DNA of 6,558 nt from Armatimonadetes bacterium UBA1398 (GCA_002305165.1 DBQI01000054.1:1-6558), one strand, 5' to 3'; counted from the stretch's first letter, positions 1-6,289 are shown. Notes: generated by a model from the letters alone, not told the origin. A program made the numbers and translations.

Positions 1-76
1 AACCAAACCACCTGCAAACCCAAATCCAAACTATGACACACACAGGAAGAAACTTGAGAGAAGCACTCTAGAATCG
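1..76. other. Gene-free A/C-rich left edge
   Basis: This stretch is clearly less GC-rich than the genes and consists largely of A and C on the plus strand, with short AAACC and CAAA runs. I see no reading frame, RNA gene or clear promoter. Read on the minus strand it is pyrimidine-rich (CTTCTCTCAAGTTTCTTCC) and lies just past the terminator-like stem, so it is probably the 3' flank of the minus-strand gene series. Confidence 0.5.
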
Positions 77-108
77 CTCGGGCGGGCCGTTCGCGCGGCC
101 CGCCCGAG
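77..108 (-). terminator. GC-rich hairpin after the amino-acid dehydrogenase gene
   Basis: CTCGGGCGGGCCG (77-89) and CGGCCCGCCCGAG (96-108) are exact reverse complements around the six-base loop TTCGCG. This gives a perfect 13-bp stem only 20 bp past the stop codon of the minus-strand dehydrogenase gene. Its position and strength fit a transcription terminator or a 3'-end stabilising stem. The minus-strand sequence after it (CGATTCTAGAGTGCTTCTC) lacks an uninterrupted T run, so it is not a textbook intrinsic terminator. The perfect symmetry would also allow it to act on plus-strand transcription. Confidence 0.7.
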
Positions 109-128
109 GATGATCCCGCTGTTGCCCG

Positions 129-1283
129 CTAATGGCGAGGCGCGAGCCGCTCCCCGGCCATGCGGTCCGCCACGGCGGCCGTCGTCATGCCCTCCCGCTC
201 GGCCGTGTGGAAGATCTCGATGAGCGTCCTGCCGATGTGCTCCGTGTGCTGGAGGGCCTTCTCGACGCTGTAGCCCTCGCCCTCGTAGGAGACGTTGATC
301 ACGCCGCCGCCGTTGGCCACGTAGTCGGGGGCGTAGAGGATGCCCATGACCTGGAGCATTCGGGGAACCCTCTCATCGGCAAGCTGGTTATCCGCCGAGC
401 CGGCCACGATGGGTGTGCGGAGGCGAGCCACCGTATCGGCGTTGAGGACGCCGCCGAGGGCGCACGGGGCGAAGACGTCGGCCTCGACGTCGTAGATCTC
501 GTCCACACCCACGGCCTCGGCGCCGAGCTCCTCCTGGGCCCTCGCCACTTTCGCGGCGTCGATGTCGCACACGATGAGCCTCGCGCCGGCGGCGTGGAGG
601 TGCTCGGCGACGGACCAGCCCACATGCCCCAGCCCCTGGACCGCCACGGCGATGTCGGGGAGGCCGGCCTTGGGGTTGTAGGGGTTCCCTCGGGTGTAGG
701 CGATGGACGCCTGGATCGCGCAGAAGACCCCGTACGCCGTCACGGACGACGGGTCGCCGCTGCCCCCGTCCTCCAGCGGCAGGCCCGCGATGTAGCTCGT
801 CGTCTCACCGATGATCCGCACGTCCTCGATCGAGGTGCCCAAGTCCTCGCCGGTGATGTAGGCGCCCCCGAGCGCGTCGACGAAGCGCCCGAAGGCGCGG
901 AACAGCTCGGGCGTCTTGTCTGTCCTCGGGTCTCCGATGATCACGGCCTTGGCGCCCCCGTGGGCGATGTCCACGACGGCGTGCTTGTAGCTCATCGCCA
1001 AGGAGAGCCGCAGGGCGTCGGTCAGGGCCTCGCGGTCGCTCGCGTAGGGGAACATCCGGCATCCGCCCAGGCAGGGGCCCAATACGGTGCTGTGGATGCT
1101 CAGGTACGACTTGAGGCCGCTCGCCTCATCCTCGCAGTAGAGCACCTGCTCGTGCTCCCAGTAGTCCGGGAAGGACGCAAGGCCACCCTCGAATAGGGTC
1201 TCGGCGGGGACGATTCGCATCCCCTCCACGGGCTGCCACTCGTCGAGCGCTTCCTCGCCCCGAATCGCTTCCCGATCGTCCAT
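129..1283 (-). CDS. Leucine dehydrogenase family protein (Glu/Leu/Phe/Val dehydrogenase)
   Basis: NAD-dependent oxidative deamination of branched-chain L-amino acids (leucine to 4-methyl-2-oxopentanoate plus ammonium) is the expected cytosolic reaction. In ATG-start numbering (384 residues) the substrate domain shows GPCLGGCRM (69-77) and MSYKHAVVDIAHGGAKAVI with the substrate-binding and catalytic lysines at K100 and K112, followed by TGEDLGT (144-150, catalytic Asp D147). The coenzyme domain has QGLGHVG (216-222), an Asp at 240 at the end of the second strand as in NAD-preferring members, APCALGG (272-278), GSADNQL (295-301) and NGGGVINV (324-331). Length and GGSGDPSSVTA (173-183) fit leucine dehydrogenase better than glutamate dehydrogenase. 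I chose the ATG at 1283 because AGGGGA (1298-1293) sits 9 nt before it; the GTG at 1292 directly abuts that site. The stop is TAG. The gene lies 41 bp behind the aldo/keto reductase gene and is probably co-transcribed. Valine or phenylalanine preference is possible. Confidence 0.93.
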   Translation of the reverse strand: MDDREAIRGEEALDEWQPVEGMRIVPAETLFEGGLASFPDYWEHEQVLYCEDEASGLKSYLSIHSTVLGPCLGGCRMFPYASDREALTDALRLSLAMSYKHAVVDIAHGGAKAVIIGDPRTDKTPELFRAFGRFVDALGGAYITGEDLGTSIEDVRIIGETTSYIAGLPLEDGGSGDPSSVTAYGVFCAIQASIAYTRGNPYNPKAGLPDIAVAVQGLGHVGWSVAEHLHAAGARLIVCDIDAAKVARAQEELGAEAVGVDEIYDVEADVFAPCALGGVLNADTVARLRTPIVAGSADNQLADERVPRMLQVMGILYAPDYVANGGGVINVSYEGEGYSVEKALQHTEHIGRTLIEIFHTAEREGMTTAAVADRMAGERLAPRH

Positions 1284-1292
1284 CGTCGCCAC

Positions 1293-1298
1293 TCCCCT
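1293..1298 (-). promoter_or_regulatory. Ribosome binding site deciding the dehydrogenase start
   Basis: On the minus strand AGGGGA is followed at once by GTG and, after a 9-nt spacer, by ATG. Spacing supports the ATG (1283-1281) as the start and makes the in-frame GTG (1292-1290) unlikely. Confidence 0.6.
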
Positions 1299-1324
1299 GC
1301 ATCAGGCGGTTCGTCGGCGCTGCC

Positions 1325-2251
1325 CTACTCCTCCGCCGGTGGGACCTCCTGTGACTCCTCCAGCGCGGCGCCGACGCGCGCGGCGAAGTCGTCGATCTCA
1401 TCGGTGGTCTCGAACCCCACGATCATCGTGTCCACCGTCCCCAGGCCGAGGACGAAGCGGATGGCCTCATCGCGCTTGGCGGGATCGTCCCGGTACCGTC
1501 CCTCGCCGATGAGCTTCATGCCGATGACGCCCTTGCCCGCCTCGTGGATGTTCCGGATGACCGGCGTCACGACGCCCGGATCGGGATCGTCCATGGCGTC
1601 GCCGAAGGGGTTCACCCGGGTGTGCACCACGTCGACCCAGGGCGTCGTCGCGCAGACATCGAGGGCCGGCAGCGAGTGGATCGACACGCCGTGGGCCCGT
1701 ATGACGCCCCGGTCCTTGAGGTCCGCCAGCAGGTCCATCGCGCGCGCCTGCTGTTCCCGCCAGTCGGGGTCGCTCATGCAGTGGATCTGCACCACGTCGA
1801 TGTAGTCGGTGCGCAGCTCCTGGCGGCAGCGGTCGACGGTGACGGCAGCGTCGGCCCGCTCCTCCTCGGGGATCCCCCCCGGCAGGACCCAGAGCTTGGT
1901 GACGAGCACGTAGTCCTCCCGCGGGAGCCCCGCGAGGGCGCGGCCGACGTGCGGGTTGCTGCCGTAGGTGTCGGCGCAGTCGAAGAGCCGCACGCCCTTG
2001 TCATAGGCGTGGCGGATGAGGGCGTCGAACTTCTCCGGCCCGAGCTGGGTCTGCTTGGACTGCCGGTTGTACCCGTGCATCCCCGTGCCGGCGCCGATGA
2101 GGCTCACCTCGATGCCGGTGTCGCCGAGGGGCACGAGTTGGAAGGGGTCCGTCGAGCGGCGCGCCTGGGCGCTGCGAGCCGGCCGGGGCAGCATAGCGCC
2201 GCCGGCGCCCGCGAGGGCGGTGGCCAGGAAGCTGCGGCGGTCGAGTCTCAT
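1325..2251 (-). CDS. Tat-exported aldo/keto reductase
   Basis: A 308-residue protein of the aldo/keto reductase superfamily, NAD(P)H-dependent carbonyl reductases with a TIM-barrel fold. The N-terminus MRLDRRSFLATALAGAGGAM has a twin-arginine motif (RR at 5-6, then SFL), a hydrophobic stretch and a likely cleavage region near residues 26-30 (RSAQA). It is thus predicted to be exported folded by the Tat system. The barrel begins around residue 37. The catalytic tetrad is visible: D91 and Y96 in FDCADTYG, K119 in VLVTKLW and H157 in VVQIHC. A late TMIVGFETTDEIDD segment (275-288) fits the nucleotide-phosphate region. No C-terminal iron-sulfur segment is present. The ATG has a near-perfect Shine-Dalgarno (AAGGAGGA) 6 nt upstream. 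It is preceded by a DUF1080 remnant and followed by the amino-acid dehydrogenase gene. The substrate is unknown; a sugar or other carbonyl compound would fit the DUF1080 context, but that is inference. Confidence 0.92.
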   Translation of the reverse strand: MRLDRRSFLATALAGAGGAMLPRPARSAQARRSTDPFQLVPLGDTGIEVSLIGAGTGMHGYNRQSKQTQLGPEKFDALIRHAYDKGVRLFDCADTYGSNPHVGRALAGLPREDYVLVTKLWVLPGGIPEEERADAAVTVDRCRQELRTDYIDVVQIHCMSDPDWREQQARAMDLLADLKDRGVIRAHGVSIHSLPALDVCATTPWVDVVHTRVNPFGDAMDDPDPGVVTPVIRNIHEAGKGVIGMKLIGEGRYRDDPAKRDEAIRFVLGLGTVDTMIVGFETTDEIDDFAARVGAALEESQEVPPAEE

Positions 2252-2257
2252 CTGTCT

Positions 2258-2265
2258 TCCTCCTT
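2258..2265 (-). promoter_or_regulatory. Strong ribosome binding site of the aldo/keto reductase
   Basis: AAGGAGGA on the minus strand lies 6 nt before the ATG at 2251. It is the best Shine-Dalgarno in the window and confirms that the Tat signal is translated as the N-terminus. Confidence 0.8.
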
Positions 2266-2287
2266 GGTGGTCGCGTGGCGCCCGGAG

Positions 2288-2437
2288 CTAGCCAGCGGGG
2301 CCCAGGTCGACTGTGTTGTCCATCGGCGCGAGCCGGATGCTACGGAAGCGCACGGGGTTCCCGTGGTCCTGCAGCATGATGGGCCCGAGTGGGGTGACGT
2401 CGCGCTCCATGGCGGCGTGTGGGGGGCCACGGAGGGG
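2288..2437 (-). pseudogene. C-terminal remnant of a DUF1080 (3-keto-disaccharide hydrolase-like) gene
   Basis: The minus-strand frame directly after the kinase stop codon reads about 49 codons to a TAG at 2288-2290. It contains GPIMLQDHGNPVRFRSI, which I recognise as the conserved C-terminal beta-strand signature of DUF1080 proteins (usually ending LQDHGNPVRFRNIW plus a few residues). Family members are normally over 200 residues, are often secreted, and act on sugars such as 3-keto-glucosides. Here only the last 40 to 49 residues survive. An ATG at 2410 is in frame but has no ribosome binding site, and an in-frame TAA (2438-2440, the kinase stop) closes the frame upstream. I see no other part of the domain between 2438 and the transporter gene. 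It most likely marks a deletion that removed the 5' part of a gene once upstream of the reductase. Family assignment rests on the signature alone. Confidence 0.75.
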
Positions 2438-4264
2438 TTACCCCGCGTGGGGCTGCTCGTCGCCGCGGTGCCGCGGGAGCCTGATCAAGAAGGTCGAGCC
2501 CCGGTTCGCTCCCGGGGACTCCACCCAAATGCGGCCGTTGTGCTGCTCGATGATCTTGCGGTCATGGTACAGCCCGGTGCCCGAGCCGTACTTGTTGAAG
2601 TCCTTGGCGTTGCTGCACCGCTCGCAGAGGGCGAAGACGAGTTCCTCCTCGCCCTCGGGGATGCCGATGCCGCTGTCCTGGCAGGCGAAGAGCACGTTGT
2701 CATCCTCCACGGTGAGGGTGACGGTCACCCGCGAGGGCGAAGCGTCTCGATCCTCGGCCTCGGGCCGACCGTTGCCGCCACCATCGCCGCTCTGGGCGTG
2801 GGGCCCCTCGGGCGTGTACTTGATCGCGTTCGAGATCACCTGGGCGAAGGGCTGCATGAGCTGCCGCTCGATGGCGAAGACGTAGGCCTCGTCGTCGTCC
2901 ATGTCCAGGGTGTACTCGATGTCCTTCTGCTTGGCGTCGATGATGGATTCCTCGAAGGCGCGGCGCACCAGATCGTTGACATTGACCCGATCCCATACGG
3001 GCGGCTCGCGCCGGATGAGATCGTTCTGGACCTCCTGCAGGTCCTTGGCGAGCTGGGTGGAGAGCTCCGCCGCCTCGAGGGCGTCGCGAACGAACTCATC
3101 CACCAGATCCACCATGTCGAGCCTCATGCGCGCGTCATCGACGCCATCCAGGGCGTTCCGGAGCGTCTCGGCGGCGCCACGCAGGCTCTCCAGGTCCGCA
3201 GGCGCGCTGTCCGCGTTCAGGAGCTGCTCCGCGGTGTCCGTGAGGGCGCTCGCGGCGTCCAGGACCCGATTCAGGGCCTCGCCATCTGCGGGGCTGATGA
3301 GCATGCCCTCCTGGGAGCGGCCCGAGAACTCCATGGGGAGGATCGTCTGCAAGCCCGTCTGCGCCGGCGTGATCTTGTTCTTGATCCGGTGCAGCATCTT
3401 GGAGACTTCCTCGTAGTAGTTCCGCATCATCCGCTGGTTGTAGTGCTCGCTGAAGGCGAGGGCGAGCCGCTTCACGGCGGCGCGCACCACCCAGAGCGCC
3501 TTGCGGTAGTCCAGGACATTGCTCAGCAGGGCGCTGAACAGCACCGGCTCAGCGATCTCCTCCAGGTGCATGACAGCGCGCTCCACGCTGCTGATGCCGA
3601 AGCCGCGGGGCTCGAAGAAGTCGGTCTGGTCGTCGAGATAGGCGTCGAGGAGGCTCTTGGGATTGCCCTCCTCGTCGAGGATATCCGTCGGCTCATGCTC
3701 GGCGCCCAGGAGCATGGCGTTCGCCACCTCGAAGGTCCGCTCCACGAAGTGGGCCGTCTCGCCCTTCAGGAGCACGCTGAAGTGGGTGCTCACCGCCTCG
3801 GTGGGGATGTCGCGCTGCCACTTGCCGATGATGTGCTCGCGGCGGCTGGTAATGATCTCCGAAGCCTGCCGTCCCACGCGCTCGGAGTAGACGTTCCGCA
3901 GCCGGCGGCTGAAGCGCGTGAGGCTCTTGCGGAGGTTATCGTAGCGCGTGCCGACGGCGTGCTGATCCATGATGGCGTCGGTGGCGTGGATGAAGCCGAA
4001 GAGGAGCCCGGTGACATCCTTGATGCTGATGTAGCGCGTATAGGCCCGATCCACGAGGGTGTCGAAGGTGCGGTTCAGGTCGTGGAAGTGGTTCTGGTCC
4101 AGGGCGTCGAGGATGTAGCCGAAGATGGTTGAGAGCAGCTCATTGGTCACCAGGCTCTCTCCGCCGAAGAAGTCGGGGTTGACGGACTGCCGGATGTGCT
4201 CCTTCCACCGGATCAGGATCGCCTCCCGATGCCGGTGTAGGAAGGTGAGCTCCTCTGAGACCAT
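2438..4264 (-). CDS. Soluble sensor histidine kinase with tandem RsbRD-like N-terminal segments
   Basis: A 608-residue two-component kinase (ATG numbering) without transmembrane segments or signal peptide, hence cytosolic. Residues about 8-130 and 137-285 each open with a similar helix (FLHRHREAILIRWKEHI; IITSRREHIIGKWQRDI) and look like two RsbRD N-terminal-type helical sensor domains, the second with an insertion. The phospho-acceptor is probably H292 in LHRIKNKITPAQ, an HxxKN-type H-box with a proline at 300. A long helical, Leu/Ala/Glu-rich stretch follows before the NDLVRRAFEE helix (430-439). The HATPase_c domain shows an N-box QVISNAIKYT (N479), G1 DSGIGIP (530-536) and G2 YGSGTGL (559-565), then GRIWVES. 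A Gly/Asp-rich linker (487-512) interrupts the ATPase domain after the N-box. I chose the ATG at 4264 because GGAGGT lies 10 nt before it; a TTG at 4282 would place that site inside the gene. No partner response regulator is in the window; stimulus unknown. Confidence 0.87.
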   Translation of the reverse strand: MVSEELTFLHRHREAILIRWKEHIRQSVNPDFFGGESLVTNELLSTIFGYILDALDQNHFHDLNRTFDTLVDRAYTRYISIKDVTGLLFGFIHATDAIMDQHAVGTRYDNLRKSLTRFSRRLRNVYSERVGRQASEIITSRREHIIGKWQRDIPTEAVSTHFSVLLKGETAHFVERTFEVANAMLLGAEHEPTDILDEEGNPKSLLDAYLDDQTDFFEPRGFGISSVERAVMHLEEIAEPVLFSALLSNVLDYRKALWVVRAAVKRLALAFSEHYNQRMMRNYYEEVSKMLHRIKNKITPAQTGLQTILPMEFSGRSQEGMLISPADGEALNRVLDAASALTDTAEQLLNADSAPADLESLRGAAETLRNALDGVDDARMRLDMVDLVDEFVRDALEAAELSTQLAKDLQEVQNDLIRREPPVWDRVNVNDLVRRAFEESIIDAKQKDIEYTLDMDDDEAYVFAIERQLMQPFAQVISNAIKYTPEGPHAQSGDGGGNGRPEAEDRDASPSRVTVTLTVEDDNVLFACQDSGIGIPEGEEELVFALCERCSNAKDFNKYGSGTGLYHDRKIIEQHNGRIWVESPGANRGSTFLIRLPRHRGDEQPHAG

Positions 4265-4274
4265 GGACAGGGTG

Positions 4275-4280
4275 ACCTCC
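4275..4280 (-). promoter_or_regulatory. Ribosome binding site deciding the kinase start
   Basis: GGAGGT on the minus strand is separated by 10 nt from the ATG at 4264. The longer alternative starting at TTG (4282-4280) overlaps this motif and has no ribosome binding site of its own, so the shorter protein is preferred. Confidence 0.6.
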
Positions 4281-4452
4281 AAGACCTATGCGACCATCAG
4301 TAGGGGGTTCGCCCGCAGGCCGACCCCACGCAACCTCGCGCACAACTTCGGTCCATATGGGCGGGCGGAAGCGCCCACACCCAGGCGACGGCACCCCTTT
4401 CGCCGTTGAGTCCCACAGTTCATTCCTTCCCCGCGGGCGCCGTCGGCAAACC

Positions 4453-4473
4453 ACCCTCCCCGGAGAGGAGGGT
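4453..4473. promoter_or_regulatory. Inverted repeat upstream of the transporter gene
   Basis: ACCCTCC (4453-4459) and GGAGGGT (4467-4473) are perfect 7-bp inverted arms around the 7-nt centre CCGGAGA, about 100 bp before the transporter start in the divergent region. The arrangement fits an operator for a dimeric regulator or a leader hairpin. Short GC-rich repeats of this size also arise by chance in such DNA. Confidence 0.3.
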
Positions 4474-4571
4474 CCCAGGCTCTTGTTCGCCGGGCCGTGC
4501 CTCGTCCCCTGCCGCCGATGCTGTATCATGGGCGGGCGCTTCACCCCCCGTGATGTGGGAGCCGACTCTCC

Positions 4572-5873
4572 ATGCTGGTCCGACGCCTTCGCGACCGGTT
4601 GGCCGCCGTCCACCCGGCCTTCCCCGGCTACCTGCTTGCCATCGCCTTCATGGCGGTGTGTGGCGGGATCTTCGAGAACACCTACTACAACTACCTCTGG
4701 GACCAGTTCCAGATCGGCGAGAAGACGCGCGGCCACCTGGAACTCGTGCGCGAGTTCCCGGGGCTGATGAACGTCTTCCTGCTGGCCCTGCTCGCGGCGA
4801 TCCCCGAGACCCGGGTCGCCGCCATCGCCGCGGCGGTCACCGCAGTGGCTATGGCGGGCTTCGGCATCGCGGGCGATAACTGGATCGCCTTCCTCGCGCT
4901 CACCCTGGCGTGGGGCGCGGGGAGCCACATCATCATGCCCATCAACAGCTCGCTCACCATGGAGATGGGCGGCGAGACGTCGAAGGGCAGGCGGCTGGGC
5001 CAGGTGTCGGCGGTGAGCGTGATGGGCTCGATCATCGGCGCCGCGATCGTGCTCGTGGTCTTCGCGTCCATGGCCGCGCCCGAGGCGCCGCCCGACCCGC
5101 TCGCCGGCAGCCGGCCGCCGGTGCTGGTGCAGGAGATGTGGCGGTACGACACGAGCTTCGGCATCGCGGCGGGCTTCTGCATCGTGGCCGCGTGGTTCTA
5201 CTGGCGCATGCGGGGCGTGGGCAGCGCCACGAAGCGTCCCCGCCTGGTGTTCAAGAGGCAGTACTGGCTCTACTACGTGCTGAGCGTGCTCTACGGCGCC
5301 CGAAAGCAAGTGTTCATCACCTTCGGGCGCTGGGTGCTCGTGAAGATCTTCCTGACGCCGCCGCCGGTGTTCGCGTGGCTGTGGATCCTCGCGTCGCTCA
5401 TCGGCATCTGGTTCAACCCGTGGATAGGCCGGGTCATCGACCGGGTGGGCGAGCGAAGGATCCTCGTCATCGACTCCTTTCTGCTCATGCTCGTGTGCTT
5501 CGGGTACGCGATCTCGACCCATCTGCCGGTGTCGCGGCCGCTGCAGCTCGCCTTCGTGCTGGTGTTCTTCGTGGGCGACCAGGTCCTGTTCGCCCTTCAG
5601 ACGGCCCGCACGACCTACATGGGGAAGATCGCCGAGTCCAAGGATGACCTCACGGGCAGCCTGTCCATGGGCGTGACCCTGGATCACCTGGTGGCGGCGA
5701 CGATCCCCTCCCTCGGAGGCTGGATCTGGTGGCGATACAGCTACGAGTGGCTGTTCATCGGCGCGGGCGGCATCGCTCTCCTGATGGCCCTGTTCGCGAA
5801 CATGGTCCGGGTTCCGAAGCATGTCGCGACGGGCGAGGAGAGCCCGAGGCAGAAGGCGGCGTCGGCGGAGTAG
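4572..5873 (+). CDS. Major facilitator superfamily transporter, substrate unknown
   Basis: A 433-residue inner-membrane protein with about 12 predicted hydrophobic segments, near residues 19-39, 63-79, 82-100, 104-125, 142-168, 194-211, 230-250, 255-282, 297-316, 325-345, 366-387 and 391-411. A basic central loop (211-229, with KRPRLVFKR) splits the protein into two six-helix halves, as in the superfamily. GRVIDRVGERR (286-296), between segments 8 and 9, matches the conserved cytoplasmic GxxxDRxGRR motif; the equivalent in the first half is degenerate. The loop after segment 5 (about 168-193, Pro-rich, PEAPPDP) would face the periplasm, and both termini the cytosol. Length is normal for the family. 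The start is the ATG after TGGGAG, and the stop is TAG at 5871. It is divergent from the kinase, so shared control is possible but unproven. Nothing I can read gives the substrate. Confidence 0.85.
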   Translation: MLVRRLRDRLAAVHPAFPGYLLAIAFMAVCGGIFENTYYNYLWDQFQIGEKTRGHLELVREFPGLMNVFLLALLAAIPETRVAAIAAAVTAVAMAGFGIAGDNWIAFLALTLAWGAGSHIIMPINSSLTMEMGGETSKGRRLGQVSAVSVMGSIIGAAIVLVVFASMAAPEAPPDPLAGSRPPVLVQEMWRYDTSFGIAAGFCIVAAWFYWRMRGVGSATKRPRLVFKRQYWLYYVLSVLYGARKQVFITFGRWVLVKIFLTPPPVFAWLWILASLIGIWFNPWIGRVIDRVGERRILVIDSFLLMLVCFGYAISTHLPVSRPLQLAFVLVFFVGDQVLFALQTARTTYMGKIAESKDDLTGSLSMGVTLDHLVAATIPSLGGWIWWRYSYEWLFIGAGGIALLMALFANMVRVPKHVATGEESPRQKAASAE

Positions 5874-5916
5874 CGAGACGCAACAGATATGAGCGCGTTT
5901 CGCACGGTCCCGAAGG

Positions 5917-5938
5917 CCCTTGGGCGGTCTCCCGAGGG
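5917..5938 (+). terminator. Possible weak terminator after the transporter gene
   Basis: CCCTTGGG (5917-5924) pairs with CCCGAGGG (5931-5938) through seven standard pairs and one G-T wobble, with the loop CGGTCT, 43 bp past the transporter stop codon. Position fits a terminator stem, but no T run follows (ATGTTCAGAATC), so an intrinsic terminator is doubtful. Confidence 0.35.
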
Positions 5939-6097
5939 ATGTTCAGAATCGCGCGTCTTACATATATATAGAGGCACCTTTGACAAAAACTCGGGGCCGA
6001 AAAGGGCCTCTGGACGGGGTCCGGGCCCATGGGCCGCAACGATTTTCGGGTCATTTTTGGCAAACGCGTGATTCTGTGTCAAGTGCGGTCATCGACC

Positions 6098-6113
6098 GGA
6101 ATCTGCCGATTCC
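6098..6113. repeat. Short perfect hairpin
   Basis: GGAATC (6098-6103) and GATTCC (6108-6113) pair around TGCC, and the stem extends with CC/GG (6096-6097, 6115-6116) across one bulged C. It is followed 10 nt later by the CGTGT-CA-ACACG inverted repeat. Function unknown. Confidence 0.4.
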
Positions 6114-6167
6114 CGGATTCAAACGTGTCAACACGCGGGTTTAGGGTGGTGAATCGGGCTCCAGGCT

Positions 6168-6191
6168 TCGCCTGCGGCTTCGGGCTACGCC
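6168..6191 (+). repeat. 24-nt block leader, copy 1
   Basis: TCGCCTGCGGCT, then TCGGGCT and ACGCC. It is identical over all 24 nt to copy 3 (6425-6448). Unlike the other copies it is separated from its 13-bp block by about 20 nt of TTCGGGCTTCGCCCTCGGCT. Confidence 0.85.
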
Positions 6192-6211
6192 TTCGGGCTT
6201 CGCCCTCGGCT

Positions 6212-6289
6212 ACGCCCTGACAAGTCGCCCTGACAAGACGCCCTGGCAAGTCGCCCTGACGAGACGCCCTGACGAGACGCCCTGGCAAG
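6212..6289. repeat. 13-bp repeat block 1, six units
   Basis: Units start at 6212, 6225, 6238, 6251, 6264 and 6277. They vary only at position 1 (A or T), position 9 (A or G) and position 11 (A or G). The first three units (6212-6250) recur exactly in block 2 at 6373-6411. Confidence 0.93.

Larger units (their letters stand above)
4265..4571. promoter_or_regulatory. Divergent intergenic region between kinase and transporter
   Basis: This 307-bp gap separates the minus-strand kinase from the plus-strand transporter and must hold the promoters of both. I cannot identify a convincing -35/-10 pair on either strand. A TATCAT (4524-4529), 42 bp before the transporter ATG, could be a -10 element but has no good -35 partner. 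TGGGAG (4556-4561), 10 nt before that ATG, is the probable ribosome binding site. Two small inverted repeats lie inside (4363-4376 and 4453-4473). No coding frame is believable. Confidence 0.5.
5874..6158. other. Gene-free region after the transporter with several short inverted repeats
   Basis: These 285 bases contain no credible gene; short open frames here have no ribosome binding site and no protein-like composition. The region is less GC-rich than the genes in places, with TATATATA (5963-5970), TTGACA (5980-5985) and ATTTTT (6054-6059). It holds a 12-bp palindrome GGCCCATGGGCC (6025-6036), a hairpin GGAATC-TGCC-GATTCC (6098-6113) and CGTGT-CA-ACACG (6124-6135). TTGACA has no -10 box at the proper distance. 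No tRNA or known riboswitch is recognisable. An uncharacterised small RNA or a repeat-family edge is possible. Confidence 0.45.

Noticed and set aside
132..1196. 354-codon plus-strand open frame
   Set aside because: It is antisense to the amino-acid dehydrogenase, which has all its family motifs; the plus-strand product has none.
2288..2410. Independent 40-residue peptide gene starting at the ATG at 2410
   Set aside because: There is no ribosome binding site, and the sequence is the tail of a much longer family, so a remnant is more likely than a functional small protein.
1544..4132. 862-codon plus-strand open frame
   Set aside because: It is a GC-rich shadow of the reductase and kinase genes, crossing both and the gap between them. 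The opposite strand carries the recognisable catalytic motifs.
4140..5822. 560-codon minus-strand open frame
   Set aside because: It is antisense to the transporter gene and rich in Arg, His, Glu and Pro, as expected of a complementary frame. It has no domain signature.
5963..5985. Promoter from TATATATA and TTGACA
   Set aside because: The two elements are in the wrong order for the plus strand. On the minus strand the TTGTCA to TATATA spacing is about 10 bp instead of 16-18, and no gene follows on either strand.
6117..6140. tRNA-like T-loop (GGATTCAAACG)
   Set aside because: No matching acceptor, anticodon or D-arm can be drawn around it.
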